From an uncultured Steroidobacter sp. (GTDB lineage Bacteria; Pseudomonadota; Gammaproteobacteria; Steroidobacterales; Steroidobacteraceae), in assembly GCA_946478975.1 (NCBI GenBank), contig CAMLEO010000093.1, positions 1 to 23,123 of the forward strand: 23,123 bases of DNA. The letters run 5' to 3'. The notes under the pieces were generated by a model. That model saw only the letters and a list, made by a program, of their open reading frames with translations, had not been told where the DNA came from and searched no databases. Within the stretch, counting starts at the first letter, position 1. The number at the start of each line of letters is the position of its first letter. This document shows, piece after piece, positions 1 through 8,196 of this stretch. The translations under genes and the position numbers were made by a program.

Positions 1-303
1 CAGCGTCCCTGCTGGAGCCAAGCCGCCGGTGAGAGATACCCCACCCACCTCGCCGACGCCCCCACGAACGTTGAATGTGAGATCTCTTTACGGAGTGGCA
101 TCACCAGCCTTCGCCAGCCACCCACGCCTCCGAACTCCGGCTCCAACTCCCAGCCCGGCAAGCCTTTGCCGCCCCGCCCGGCAAGGGATTTCCGCGGCAG
201 CGGGAGGAATCGGCAGTAAGCGTGGCTTGCGCCTCTGCCTTATCGCAGCAATCAGGGTTGGTCTCATCTAAGGCGGCCCCTGTCCACGCGATAACTACTT
301 CAT
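1..303. other. Gene-poor left edge, no recognised feature
   Basis: This stretch is C-rich on the given strand. Both strands carry short open frames (for example 29-271 on + and 101-316 on -), but their translations are Pro/Arg/Ser-rich low-complexity products with no recognisable domain and no convincing ribosome binding site, so I do not call genes. One compact hairpin can be drawn at 212-239: GGCAG (212-216) pairs with CTGCC (235-239) around an inner GGC-TTGC-GCC hairpin at 224-233. I compared it by eye with common riboswitch and small RNA motifs (cobalamin, glycine, TPP, SRP RNA) and found no match. Confidence 0.4.
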
Positions 304-327
304 CTCGCGAGCACACCGACTCGCGAG
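304..327. repeat. Paired CTCGCGAG palindromes upstream of small gene
   Basis: The 8-base palindrome CTCGCGAG occurs at 304-311 and again at 320-327, 16 bases apart start to start and 31 bases before the ATG at 359. Because each copy is self-complementary, the pair could be a two-site operator or could fold as one hairpin with an 8-base loop in the 5' leader. No factor can be named. Confidence 0.35.
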
Positions 328-358
328 CGGGTCGATGAGAAGAAGGCAGGAGAGGTCG

Positions 359-703
359 ATGAGTGACTCAGAAAAAGAACTGCGAGCCGCATTGCTGACG
401 GGGGCGCCTGAGCGCAAGTCCGGTCGGGCAGTGTTCGACGAGTATGGTCGCACCGTGTGGGAATGGCAGACCGCCACCGGCGTATTCGAGCGTCACGTGA
501 GCGATGAGCAGCTGAGCCGGCTGGAGGCCTCCGACTTGCGACTCGTTGAGCAGTCACCCGTAGGGAAGGAAGCAGGCAACGCCATCTACGGCTCTCGCAG
601 CGTCGTTCGCAACGATGCCATCACTCGCACGCGAGCCCCGGCGCCGCGCGCGAATGGCGGTGCGCTTCGGCAGTTCTGGCGTCGACTGGTGCCGGCTGGC
701 TAG
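359..703 (+). CDS. Small hypothetical protein, 114 aa
   Basis: I do not recognise the family. The ATG at 359 is chosen over the one at 335 because AGGAGAGG (348-355) sits just before it at Shine-Dalgarno spacing. The product has no signal peptide and no membrane segment, so it is probably cytoplasmic. The central part, about residues 20-60 (around FDEYGRTVWEWQTATG and the following HVSDEQLSRLEASDLRLVE), looks like a compact folded unit. The C-terminal 40 residues are rich in Arg, Ala and Pro and are probably disordered, ending in a basic aromatic patch (RQFWRRLV). It stands alone, converging on the efflux operon with a 6-base gap. The ribosome binding site and plausible coding composition support a real gene; function is unknown. 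Confidence 0.6.
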   Translation: MSDSEKELRAALLTGAPERKSGRAVFDEYGRTVWEWQTATGVFERHVSDEQLSRLEASDLRLVEQSPVGKEAGNAIYGSRSVVRNDAITRTRAPAPRANGGALRQFWRRLVPAG

Positions 704-709
704 ACCTGA

Positions 710-2110
710 TCAGCGCTCGGGCACCCATCCGCCGCCGAGCGCTTTGTAAACAGCAATCAGCGACGTGGCCGTCTGCGTACGACTCTGAGCCAGGCTGTCC
801 TGCGCACTCAAAGCATCGCGCTCCGCGTCGAGCACATTGAGAAAATCCGTCAGCCCACCTTCGAACCGTTGTCTCGCCAGATTCGCGGCCTTGCTGCTCG
901 CCGCCGCCGCTTGTTCGAGCGTCTCTCGCCGGCTCTGCGCGAGGCCGTAATTCACCAGCGCGCCCTCCGTTTCTTCCAGCGCGAGTAGCACCGTCGACTG
1001 ATACGAGGCGAGCGCCGCATCCGCCTGCGCATTCGCGATGCCGATGCGCGAGCGCACGCGGCCAAGATCGAGTGCGGCCCACGAGATCGTGGGGCCGTAG
1101 GCATACGTCTGCGAAGCGGCGTTGCCCAGATCGCTGGTCGTGCCCGCGTTGTATCCCACGGACCCGATGAACGACACGCGAGGAAACAAATCGCCGACAG
1201 CAACGCCGATGCGAGCCGTGGCTGAAGCGAGCTGACGTTCGGCCACGCGAATGTCCGGCCTTCTGCGCAACAACGCTTCAGGCGTGCCAATCGCCGTGAG
1301 CTGCGGCAACAGAGGCGCCGGCTGAATGGGATCGAGCTCAGCCGTCAGCGCGGTGGGCTGCTGGCCGGTGAGCACACTCAAGCGATAAATCGTAGCTGCG
1401 ATCGACGAGCGCAGCGGCGGGATGCCTGCCAGCGTCGTTTGCAACTGAGCCGTCGCACGGGACGTATCAAGCTCGGTGCCGCGTCCTGCATCGAGCCGAG
1501 CCTCCGTCAGCGACAATGTTTGCCGTTGATTCTCCGAGTTGCGAATCGCCACGCCCAGCTGATCCTGCAACCCGCGCAGGACGAAATAATTCCTCGCGAC
1601 TTCTGCTGTCACCGTGACCTGCGCATCGCGCAGTTGAGCGTCCGCCGCCTGCTCCTGCGCTCGTGCCGCTTCGACACCACGACGGACACGGCCAAAGAGA
1701 TCGAGCTCCCACGACGCATCGAACCCCGCGTCCACATCGTCGAACTCGCGTTGATTCTCCGGAACGCCGGGCAGCTGATGCTCGCTTTGTTTCACTTTCA
1801 AGCGCGAGCCGCTGGCGGTCGCAGTTGGAAACAAATCGAATTGCGTCAGCCCGCGCGCGGCACGCGAGGCTCGCAGATTCGCCTTCGCAATTTCCAGCTC
1901 CTTGTTGGTCGCCAGCGCCTGCTCGACCAGCTTCGTCAGCAGCGGCTCGTTGAACCCGGTCCAGAACTGCGCTTGAACTTCATCGGGCGAATAGCTCGCG
2001 GCGGCGCCATTGGCAAACTGATCGGCGACGGGTGTTGCCGGTCGCTGGTAGTTCGGGCCGACCGCGCAGCCGGCCAGGCACAGCGAGATGGCAAGAGTGA
2101 GCTTACGCAT
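710..2110 (-). CDS. Outer-membrane efflux lipoprotein, OprM/NodT (OprN-like) family
   Basis: This is the outer-membrane channel of a tripartite RND efflux pump, which would trimerise to carry substrates from the pump-adaptor complex out of the cell. The chosen start (ATG at 2110) gives 466 aa beginning with a lipoprotein signal peptide ending in the lipobox LAGC (Cys15). Next comes the family hallmark AVGPNYQRP, typical of NodT/OprM proteins. A longer frame upstream adds an implausible basic N-terminus. The body shows the two repeated OEP halves, with alpha-helical Ala/Gln/Arg-rich segments (for example around LRRRPDIRVAERQLASATARIGVA, split here only by mention). The length is normal for the family. 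The ATG overlaps the stop of the upstream pump gene by 8 bases (2103-2110), with AGGA just before it, so translation is probably coupled to the pump. Confidence 0.93.
   Translation of the reverse strand: MRKLTLAISLCLAGCAVGPNYQRPATPVADQFANGAAASYSPDEVQAQFWTGFNEPLLTKLVEQALATNKELEIAKANLRASRAARGLTQFDLFPTATASGSRLKVKQSEHQLPGVPENQREFDDVDAGFDASWELDLFGRVRRGVEAARAQEQAADAQLRDAQVTVTAEVARNYFVLRGLQDQLGVAIRNSENQRQTLSLTEARLDAGRGTELDTSRATAQLQTTLAGIPPLRSSIAATIYRLSVLTGQQPTALTAELDPIQPAPLLPQLTAIGTPEALLRRRPDIRVAERQLASATARIGVAVGDLFPRVSFIGSVGYNAGTTSDLGNAASQTYAYGPTISWAALDLGRVRSRIGIANAQADAALASYQSTVLLALEETEGALVNYGLAQSRRETLEQAAAASSKAANLARQRFEGGLTDFLNVLDAERDALSAQDSLAQSRTQTATSLIAVYKALGGGWVPER
712..743 (+). terminator. Candidate terminator hairpin after the small gene
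   Basis: AGCGCTCGG (712-720) and CCGAGCGCT (735-743) form a perfect 9-base inverted repeat with a 14-base loop. It starts 8 bases after the stop of the preceding plus-strand gene and is followed by a short TT run. It lies inside the 3' coding end of the convergent outer-membrane channel gene, so part of the symmetry may be due to coding sequence. Confidence 0.4.
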
Positions 2111-5100
2111 GTTCCTGCGCTCCTGTCGGCTCTGCGGCCGGTGCCGCGCCACGCTTGCGTCTCGTGAGCAGTTCGATGGTTACAAAGAACACCGGTGTGA
2201 GAAACAAACCAAACAACGTCACGCCGAGCATGCCTGCGAACACGGCGATGCCCATCGCATGTCGCATCTCGCTGCCGGCGCCGCTCGCGGTGACGAGGGG
2301 CACGACGCCCATGATGAACGCGAACGACGTCATCAGGATCGGCCGCAGGCGCAGCCGGCACGCTTCGATCGCAGCGTCGATCACTCCCATGCCGCTTTCG
2401 ACACGCTCGCGCGCGAATTCGACGATCAGGATGGCGTTCTTGCACGCCAGGCCGACCAGCACGATGAAGCCGATCTGCGTCAGGATGTTGTTATCCGACT
2501 TGACCAGCCACACGCCGAGCATCGAGGACAGCAGGCACATCGGCACGATCAGGATGATGGCGAGCGGCAGCGACCAGCTTTCGTACTGAGCCGAGAGAAT
2601 CAGAAATACCAGCAGCACGCACAGGCCGAACACGAGCATCGCTGTGTCCGAGCTCGCGCGCTGTTGGAATGTCAGCTCGGTCCATTCGAAGCCGTAGCCG
2701 TTCGGCAGCGCCTTCGCCAGCACTCGCTCCATCGCGGCGGTGGCCTGGCCGGAGGAGAAGCCGGGTTTGGCCTGACTGTTGACATCGGCGGCCAGATAAA
2801 CATTGTAGTGCGCGACCCGATCCGGCCCGGTCGCGAACTGCACGTTTGCAACCGAGCCCAGCGGCACCATGCTGCCATTGATGTTGCGCGTCTTCAGTGC
2901 CGCAACGTCTTCGGGACTCATGCGGAATTGCGCGTCCGCCTGCGCATACACGCGGTACGTGCGGCCGAAACGGTTGAAGTCGTTCACGTAGGTCGAGCCG
3001 AGATACGACTGCAACGTACCGAACACATCGGACAGCAGCACGCCTTGTGACTTTGCCTTGACGCGATCGACGTCCGCATACAGCTGCGGCACGCTGTTTT
3101 GAAATGTCGTGTATGTCGCCTGCGGAACCAGCTCCGGCTGCTGCCGTGCCTGATTTAAAACTTCGTTCACGACGGCGGCGAGATCGTCATAACCGCGCGC
3201 CGCGCGATCCTGCACGTAGAGTTTGAAGCCACCCGTCGTGCCGAGACCTTGCACGGGCGGCGGCGGCACGACCAGGATGATCGCATCGCCGATGCCGGCG
3301 AACTTCTGTTGCAACTGGCCTGCGATCGCGCCGGCGCTCAGTTCCTTGCTGTCGCGCTCGGCGAAGTCCTTCAGCGGCAGGAACATGACCGCCGCATTGT
3401 CGAGGCTCACGAAGCCGTTGACCGAGAGTCCCGGAAAGCCGATCGCATGCTCCACGCCCGGCGTTTTCATCGCGATCTCGGACATGCGACGGACCACGTC
3501 CTCGGTGCGATCGAGCGAGGCGGCGTCGGGCAGTTGCACGATGCCGATCAAGTATTGTTTGTCCTGGGCCGGAATGAAGCCGCTCGGCACGATCCGAAAC
3601 ATCACCCACGTCCCCAGCAGTAACAACAGGAACGCGGCCAGCACGAAGCGGCGCCGCGCGATCACCGTGCAAACGTGCTTGCCGTACTGTTCGGACACGC
3701 GTCCGAAAACCCGGTTGAATCCGCGAAAGAACGCGCCGAGCACGCGGTCGATGCCGCGTTGGAACACGTCGCGGTCATGCTCGGGTTTGAGCAGCAGGGC
3801 GGCGAGGGCGGGCGACAACGTGAGCGAGTTCAGCGTCGATATGAGCGTCGACGCGGCGATGGTGACCGCGAACTGTCGATAGAACTGCCCTTCGACGCCG
3901 CCGACGAACGCCACAGGCACGAACACCGAGCACAGCACCAGCATGATGGAAATGATGGGCCGTGTGACTTCCGACATCGCAGCGTGCGCGGCTGCCAGTG
4001 GCGCGAGTCCGCCCGCCATTTTGCGCTCGACGTTCTCGACCACGACGATCGCATCGTCGACGACGATACCGGTTGCCAGCACCAGTCCGAACAACGTGAG
4101 CGAATTGATCGAGAACCCCAACCCGAGCAGGATTGCCAACGTTCCTATGATCGCGACCGGCACGGACACCAAGGGAATGACACTCGCGCGCCAGCTCTGC
4201 AGAAACACCACGACCACCAGCACGACCAGCACGACGGCTTCCAGCAGCGTGTGGATCACGGCCTCGATCGAGCTGCGCACGAATACGGTCGGATCGTACG
4301 GAACCTCGTACGCGATGCCTTCCGGGAAGCTCTTCGACAACTCGGCCATGGTCTTGCGAACCGCGGCGGAGAGTTCGAGTGCGTTCGCGCCCGGCAATTG
4401 GAAGATCGGAATGCCGACCGCCGGCTTGCCGCCGAGCATACTGCGTAATGCGTAAGTTTCAGGGCCGAGCTCGATCCGGGCGACGTCCCGCAAATACACG
4501 ACGTCGCCTTGATCGCCCGTCTTCACGACGATGGCGCCGAACTCTTCTTCGGTCTGCAAACGGCCACGCGCGTTGACGGTGTATGAAAATTCGGTGCCGG
4601 GCAGCGCCGGCTGGCCGCCGACGCGGCCGGCCGCGACTTCGGTGTTTTGTTCCTTTACGGCGTTGAGCACGTCGTCGACGCTCATGCCGCGGCCGGCGAT
4701 CTTGCCGGGATCGAGCCACAAGCGCATCGCATAGTCGCCCGAACCGAACACGCGCACGTCGCCCGCACCCGGCAGTCGCGCGAGCACGTCTCGTATCTGA
4801 ATCACAGCGTAGTTGCGCAGATACAGCGAGTCGTAGCGCTCGTCGGGCGATGTTAGAAATACGACCATTGTGAGATCCGGCGAGCGTTTCTGCACGACCA
4901 GGCCGATCTGCCGCACGACCTGCGGCAGCCGGGTCTGCGCTTGATTGACGCGGTTCTGTGTTTGCACCTGGGCGATATCCAGCTCGGTGCCGAGACGAAA
5001 CGTCACAGTGATCGTGAACGCGCCATCCGGCGTCGCCGAGGAATTCATATAAATCGCGTTCTCGACGCCGTTGATCTGTTGTTCCAAGGGCGTGATCACA

Positions 5101-5285
5101 GTTTCGGCGATGGTCTTGGGCGAGGCGCCGGGATACTGGCCGGTGACGACCACCGTCGGCGGCACGATCTCGGGATATTCGCTGATCGGCAGCAGCGGCA
5201 GCGCGACCAGGCCAGCGACCACGACGATGATGGAGATGACCGACGCAAAGATCGGCCGGTCGATGAAAAACGAGGAGATGTTCAT
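2103..5285 (-). CDS. RND multidrug efflux permease, HAE1 family, MexF-like
   Basis: This is an inner-membrane proton/drug antiporter of 1060 aa, the usual length for HAE1 pumps. It opens with FFIDRPIFA and the first membrane helix, followed by PEIVPPTVVV, a wording typical of the MexF/OqxB branch rather than AcrB (PTIAPP). The first periplasmic porter/docking domain spans about residues 40-335, the central membrane block about 335-560, the second periplasmic domain about 560-880, then the last helices. Proton-relay residues are present: Asp410-Asp411 in GIVVDDAIVVVENVE (AcrB Asp407/Asp408) and Lys949 in LVGLACKNAILIVEFA (AcrB Lys940). It lies 21 bases downstream of the adaptor gene and overlaps the channel gene by 8 bases. 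Substrates cannot be deduced; MexF relatives export chloramphenicol, quinolones and similar amphiphiles. Confidence 0.96.
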   Translation of the reverse strand: MNISSFFIDRPIFASVISIIVVVAGLVALPLLPISEYPEIVPPTVVVTGQYPGASPKTIAETVITPLEQQINGVENAIYMNSSATPDGAFTITVTFRLGTELDIAQVQTQNRVNQAQTRLPQVVRQIGLVVQKRSPDLTMVVFLTSPDERYDSLYLRNYAVIQIRDVLARLPGAGDVRVFGSGDYAMRLWLDPGKIAGRGMSVDDVLNAVKEQNTEVAAGRVGGQPALPGTEFSYTVNARGRLQTEEEFGAIVVKTGDQGDVVYLRDVARIELGPETYALRSMLGGKPAVGIPIFQLPGANALELSAAVRKTMAELSKSFPEGIAYEVPYDPTVFVRSSIEAVIHTLLEAVVLVVLVVVVFLQSWRASVIPLVSVPVAIIGTLAILLGLGFSINSLTLFGLVLATGIVVDDAIVVVENVERKMAGGLAPLAAAHAAMSEVTRPIISIMLVLCSVFVPVAFVGGVEGQFYRQFAVTIAASTLISTLNSLTLSPALAALLLKPEHDRDVFQRGIDRVLGAFFRGFNRVFGRVSEQYGKHVCTVIARRRFVLAAFLLLLLGTWVMFRIVPSGFIPAQDKQYLIGIVQLPDAASLDRTEDVVRRMSEIAMKTPGVEHAIGFPGLSVNGFVSLDNAAVMFLPLKDFAERDSKELSAGAIAGQLQQKFAGIGDAIILVVPPPPVQGLGTTGGFKLYVQDRAARGYDDLAAVVNEVLNQARQQPELVPQATYTTFQNSVPQLYADVDRVKAKSQGVLLSDVFGTLQSYLGSTYVNDFNRFGRTYRVYAQADAQFRMSPEDVAALKTRNINGSMVPLGSVANVQFATGPDRVAHYNVYLAADVNSQAKPGFSSGQATAAMERVLAKALPNGYGFEWTELTFQQRASSDTAMLVFGLCVLLVFLILSAQYESWSLPLAIILIVPMCLLSSMLGVWLVKSDNNILTQIGFIVLVGLACKNAILIVEFARERVESGMGVIDAAIEACRLRLRPILMTSFAFIMGVVPLVTASGAGSEMRHAMGIAVFAGMLGVTLFGLFLTPVFFVTIELLTRRKRGAAPAAEPTGAQEHA

Positions 5286-5306
5286 GCGGGCTGCTCGCGG
5301 TAGCGG

Positions 5307-6464
5307 TCAAGTGCCGCGGCTGGTCGCCGGCATTTGCCCGAGCACGGGTTTGATCTGCATCCCTGGACGCACGCGCTGCAGGCCGCTGACGACGATCTGG
5401 TCGCCGGCGTTCAGGCCCTTGCGGATCACGCGCAGCCCTTCGATGTTTCGGCCCAGCTGCACCGGCCGATACTGCAGTTTGTTCTCAGGCCCGACCACCA
5501 GCACGAAACGCTGGCTTTGATCGGTGCCGATGGCGCGATCGTCGACCAGCAGTGCGTCGTACTCGGCGCTGCCGAGCAGTTGCACGCGAGCAAACAAACC
5601 GGGTGTGAAGCGCCCGTCCTTGTTGCTCAGCACGGCGCGGGCGCGAATCGTCCCGGTGCGCACGTCGAGCTGGTTGTCGACGAAATCCATCTGGCCTTCG
5701 TGCGGAAAGCCGGTTTCATCAGCGAGCCCGACGCGTACCGGATTGCGAGCCTCGCGCGAGCTCGTACGCTCGCCTCGTTGTGCCATCGCTTGGTAGCGCA
5801 GATATGCGTTTTCGTCGCCTTCGAAATAAACGTAGATGGGATCGACCGAAACGATGGTGGTCAGCAGCGTGCCGCCTTGATTGCCGCCGGTCACCAGGTT
5901 GCCCTTGGTGACTTCGGCGCGGCTGACGCGGCCGTCGATGGGCGAGATGACCTTGGTGAAGGACAACATCAGGCCCGCCGAATCGAGCGCTGCCTTGGCG
6001 GCGGAGACGCTGGCCTCCTGCTGATTGAGCTGGCTGAGGCGGGATTCGAGCTCTTCGCGCGACACGGCGCCGGAATCTTTGAGCTTTTGCGCACGCGCCG
6101 CTTCGAGTTTTGCCAGCTCGTATTGCGAACGCGCCAGCTCGAGGCCGGCGCGTGCACGTTCGAAGTCCGCCTGGTAGGGGCGCTGATCGATGACGAACAA
6201 CACGTCCCCCTGCTTGACCAGCTGTCCCTCGCGAAATTTCACCTCGTCGATGTAGCCGGACGCGCGTGGCCGGACTTCGACGCTGTTCACCGCCTGGAAC
6301 CGGCCGGTGTATTCGTCCCAGTCCTTGATGCGCTTGTTGACGACCTGGGCGGTCGCAATCTCCGGCAGGGCCGCGGCGGGCGGCGGGCTGCGATTGCAGC
6401 CCGAGGCGGGCAACACGGCGGCCAGCAACAACAATAAAGAGCGGAGACTGCGCATCGTGGACAT
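5307..6464 (-). CDS. RND efflux periplasmic adaptor, MexE-like lipoprotein
   Basis: This is the membrane-fusion protein bridging pump and outer-membrane channel. From the ATG at 6464 it is 385 aa, starting with a hydrophobic signal (SLLLLLAAVLPASGC) whose Cys23 fits a lipobox. An equally usable in-frame ATG lies three codons later at 6455; the long extension further upstream is rejected because it precedes the signal peptide. Domains seen in order are: a lipoyl/biotinyl-like half (VRPRASGYIDEVKFREGQLVKQGDVLFVID), an alpha-helical hairpin about residues 95-165 rich in Ala, Glu, Gln and Leu, the second lipoyl half (FTKVISPIDGRVSRAEVTKGNLV), then the beta-barrel and membrane-proximal domains ending near RPGMQIKPVLGQ. 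It is the first gene of the three-gene operon. No transcriptional regulator is adjacent; the divergent neighbour is a DedA-rhodanese gene. Confidence 0.94.
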   Translation of the reverse strand: MSTMRSLRSLLLLLAAVLPASGCNRSPPPAAALPEIATAQVVNKRIKDWDEYTGRFQAVNSVEVRPRASGYIDEVKFREGQLVKQGDVLFVIDQRPYQADFERARAGLELARSQYELAKLEAARAQKLKDSGAVSREELESRLSQLNQQEASVSAAKAALDSAGLMLSFTKVISPIDGRVSRAEVTKGNLVTGGNQGGTLLTTIVSVDPIYVYFEGDENAYLRYQAMAQRGERTSSREARNPVRVGLADETGFPHEGQMDFVDNQLDVRTGTIRARAVLSNKDGRFTPGLFARVQLLGSAEYDALLVDDRAIGTDQSQRFVLVVGPENKLQYRPVQLGRNIEGLRVIRKGLNAGDQIVVSGLQRVRPGMQIKPVLGQMPATSRGT

Positions 6465-6623
6465 CTCGTGAGCAGACCAGGGCGGGTCATTACCCACCGT
6501 CGCGCCGCCGCTGTCTTGTATGTATGTGCTGAGTTGCGCCGTGCTTGGTTGCGATGGCGCCGCGTGCGGCACAATATGCGCACGCCTGTTCCAACCCTTC
6601 TCAAGCCGGCTGGCGCAAACTCC

Positions 6624-7565
6624 ATGGACTTCCTGCTGCACATCATCGAGAGCTATGGATTGTGGGTGGTGTTTGTTTGCGTGCTGCTCGACCAGGGCGG
6701 CCTGCCGTTTCCTTCCTATGCACCGATGATCGTGACTGCGGCGCTGGCAACCGATAAGCACGAATCGCTGCTGCCGGTGCTGGCGGTCGCGACCGTTGCG
6801 ACCTTGATCGCCGATCTCGCCTGGTTCGCGGGCGGGCGGCGTTTTGGCAATAAGCTGCTGCGGTTGATGTGCAGAGTGTCGCTGTCGCCCGATTCGTGCG
6901 TCGGGCTCACGCGTCGGATCTATGTTCGCTGGGGCGCGCCGTCGTTGATTCTGGCCAAATACATTCCGGGCTTTGCCGCGGTGTCGACCACGCTGGCGGG
7001 CGAATCGGGCACGAGCGTGCGCCGGTTTGTCATCTATGACGGCATCGGGGCGGCGTTATGGGCCGGCGGCGCGATCGCGTTGGGCGCGATCTTTCACGAA
7101 GCCGTCGAGGCGGTGCTGCTGCAGCTGGATGAGCTCGGCCACCTCGCGGTGCTGCTGCTGGTGGCCGCGGCCGGCTTGTTCGTCCTGTTCAAGTGGTGGC
7201 AGCGGCGGCGCTTCATGGAGCAGATCCGCATGTCGCGCATCACCACCGATGAGCTCGCCACGCTGCTCGAATCCGGCTCGCCGGCGACGATTCTGGATGT
7301 GCGTACGCCGGAGCGGCGGGCGGCGTCCGGCTGGATTCCCGGCAGCATCAGCGTGCGCGATGTTGCCGAGCTCGAACTGGCGCCCGGCGGCGAGGTGATC
7401 GTTTACTGCGATTGTCCCAACGACGCGTCGGCGGCCATCGTCGCCAGGAAGCTGCAGGAACGAGGTTTCAAGCGCGTGCGGCCGTTAGCAGGTGGAATCG
7501 AAGCGTGGCAGGCGCGTGGCCGGCCCATTGCGGGCCCCATCGAGCAGCTGCCGATGGATGCTTGA
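6624..7565 (+). CDS. DedA-family membrane protein fused to rhodanese domain
   Basis: From the ATG at 6624 the product is 313 aa; an in-frame ATG at 6576 would add 16 residues and neither start has a clear Shine-Dalgarno. Residues 1-190 form a DedA (SNARE-associated/VTT) membrane domain: an opening amphipathic segment (LLHIIESYGLWVVF), the conserved loop GLPFPSYAPMI (27-37) and the second re-entrant motif AKYIPGFAAVSTTLAG (111-126), then membrane helices to about 190. Residues 205-310 form a single rhodanese domain with ILDVRTPERR (223-232) and an active-site loop YCDCPNDAS (261-269). Cys262 and Cys264 are both in the loop, so the sulfur-carrying Cys is not certain from sequence alone. DedA proteins are linked to lipid flipping and proton-motive-force homeostasis, and rhodaneses carry sulfane sulfur. 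The fusion is a known architecture annotated DedA/thiosulfate sulfurtransferase. Confidence 0.88.
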   Translation: MDFLLHIIESYGLWVVFVCVLLDQGGLPFPSYAPMIVTAALATDKHESLLPVLAVATVATLIADLAWFAGGRRFGNKLLRLMCRVSLSPDSCVGLTRRIYVRWGAPSLILAKYIPGFAAVSTTLAGESGTSVRRFVIYDGIGAALWAGGAIALGAIFHEAVEAVLLQLDELGHLAVLLLVAAAGLFVLFKWWQRRRFMEQIRMSRITTDELATLLESGSPATILDVRTPERRAASGWIPGSISVRDVAELELAPGGEVIVYCDCPNDASAAIVARKLQERGFKRVRPLAGGIEAWQARGRPIAGPIEQLPMDA

Positions 7566-7592
7566 GAGCGCGATCTGAGGACGAGCTTGCAG

Positions 7593-7901
7593 CTATTGAC
7601 TAGGCAAGTTGGAAGAGACGGTGTTGCGGGTTTTTTCCCCGGCAGCGTATTCGGCAGCGGACACGAAACCGTCGCCGTCGGTGTCCATTTCGGCAAACAG
7701 CTCGGACATCACGCGATCGAAACCGGCTTCGGAGCGGCTGATGCGATGATCGCCGTTGCGATCCAGCGCCGTGAACGTGCTGGTGGCCGCGATCATTTTT
7801 TCCGGCTTCGGTTCGTTATAAGTTTGATCTGCCGCCGACGCGCTGCCAGAGGCAACGAGCCACGCGGCCGCGGCTGCAAGAGCAAAATGTTTGACGATCA
7901 T
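7593..7901 (-). CDS. Periplasmic EF-hand calcium-binding protein
   Basis: This is a 102-aa protein with a cleavable signal peptide (MIVKHFALAAAAAWLVASGS, then a likely cut after ASA at about residue 23), so it is probably periplasmic. Two calcium-binding loops follow: DRNGDHRISRSE (about residues 47-58) and DTDGDGFVSAAE (about 73-84). Both have acidic or polar residues at loop positions 1, 3, 5 and 9 and the position-12 Glu of a canonical EF-hand, so both should bind Ca2+. GGGAGG lies about 9 bases before the ATG. It converges on the DedA-rhodanese gene with a 27-base gap and diverges from dps. Small EF-hand proteins of this type are widespread in Proteobacteria, with no assigned pathway; role here unknown. 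Confidence 0.88.
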   Translation of the reverse strand: MIVKHFALAAAAAWLVASGSASAADQTYNEPKPEKMIAATSTFTALDRNGDHRISRSEAGFDRVMSELFAEMDTDGDGFVSAAEYAAGEKTRNTVSSNLPSQ

Positions 7902-8060
7902 GAGACCAGGCCTCCCTCAGTGCTGCAGCGTGCACATCCTGCGCGCGCATTCAAAAGGAATTGCGATGAATACTCCCTGAATGCAGCAGCCTTGCCTACC
8001 CCGCGGGGCGTCGCCGGCTGGCTACATGGGACCACGAGACTATTCGCACCCGGCTGACGT

Positions 8061-8086
8061 TTGTATTCATCGATGCCGCGTATAGA
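8061..8086 (+). promoter_or_regulatory. Candidate stationary-phase-type promoter for dps
   Basis: TATAGA at 8081-8086 is a good -10 candidate, preceded by TTGTAT at 8061-8066. The 14-base spacer is shorter than the 17-base ideal, but RpoS-dependent promoters, typical of dps genes, often have a poor -35. This would give a leader of about 100 bases. It is a reading by eye only. Confidence 0.25.
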
Positions 8087-8126
8087 CGCCAGCGAATGGA
8101 GCCGTCGGGAGCGAGCGAGTACGATC

Positions 8127-8186
8127 ATGAACACACAACCAAAACTGCGGCGATTGGCTGAGAAAATCCGCCCGCGATTAACCTAG
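8127..8186 (+). other. Candidate 19-codon leader ORF ending in the dps ribosome site
   Basis: An ATG at 8127 opens a frame encoding [19 protein letters not shown], a basic peptide. Its TAG stop (8184-8186) overlaps the AGGAG (8185-8189) that serves dps. A terminating ribosome would sit on the dps initiation site, so translational coupling is possible. Its own ribosome binding site is weak (a GAG about 7 bases upstream). It could equally be chance. Confidence 0.2.
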
Positions 8187-8196
8187 GAGAATTCGT

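Noticed and set aside
212..239. Riboswitch or small RNA in the left edge
   Set aside because: A hairpin can be drawn, but no known riboswitch core matched by eye and there is no gene in a suitable position directly after it.
2088..3050. 320-codon plus-strand frame within the RND pump
   Set aside because: It is antisense to the well-supported pump and channel genes. The product is full of Arg, His, Asp and Gln with no motif.
5334..6437. 367-codon plus-strand frame opposite the adaptor gene
   Set aside because: The adaptor on the minus strand has a full family signature; this frame is a mirror artefact of high GC at third positions.
7898..8134. 78-codon minus-strand frame between the EF-hand and dps genes
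   Set aside because: There is no ribosome site, no domain and an unusual amino acid mix. The region is better explained as a divergent promoter region.
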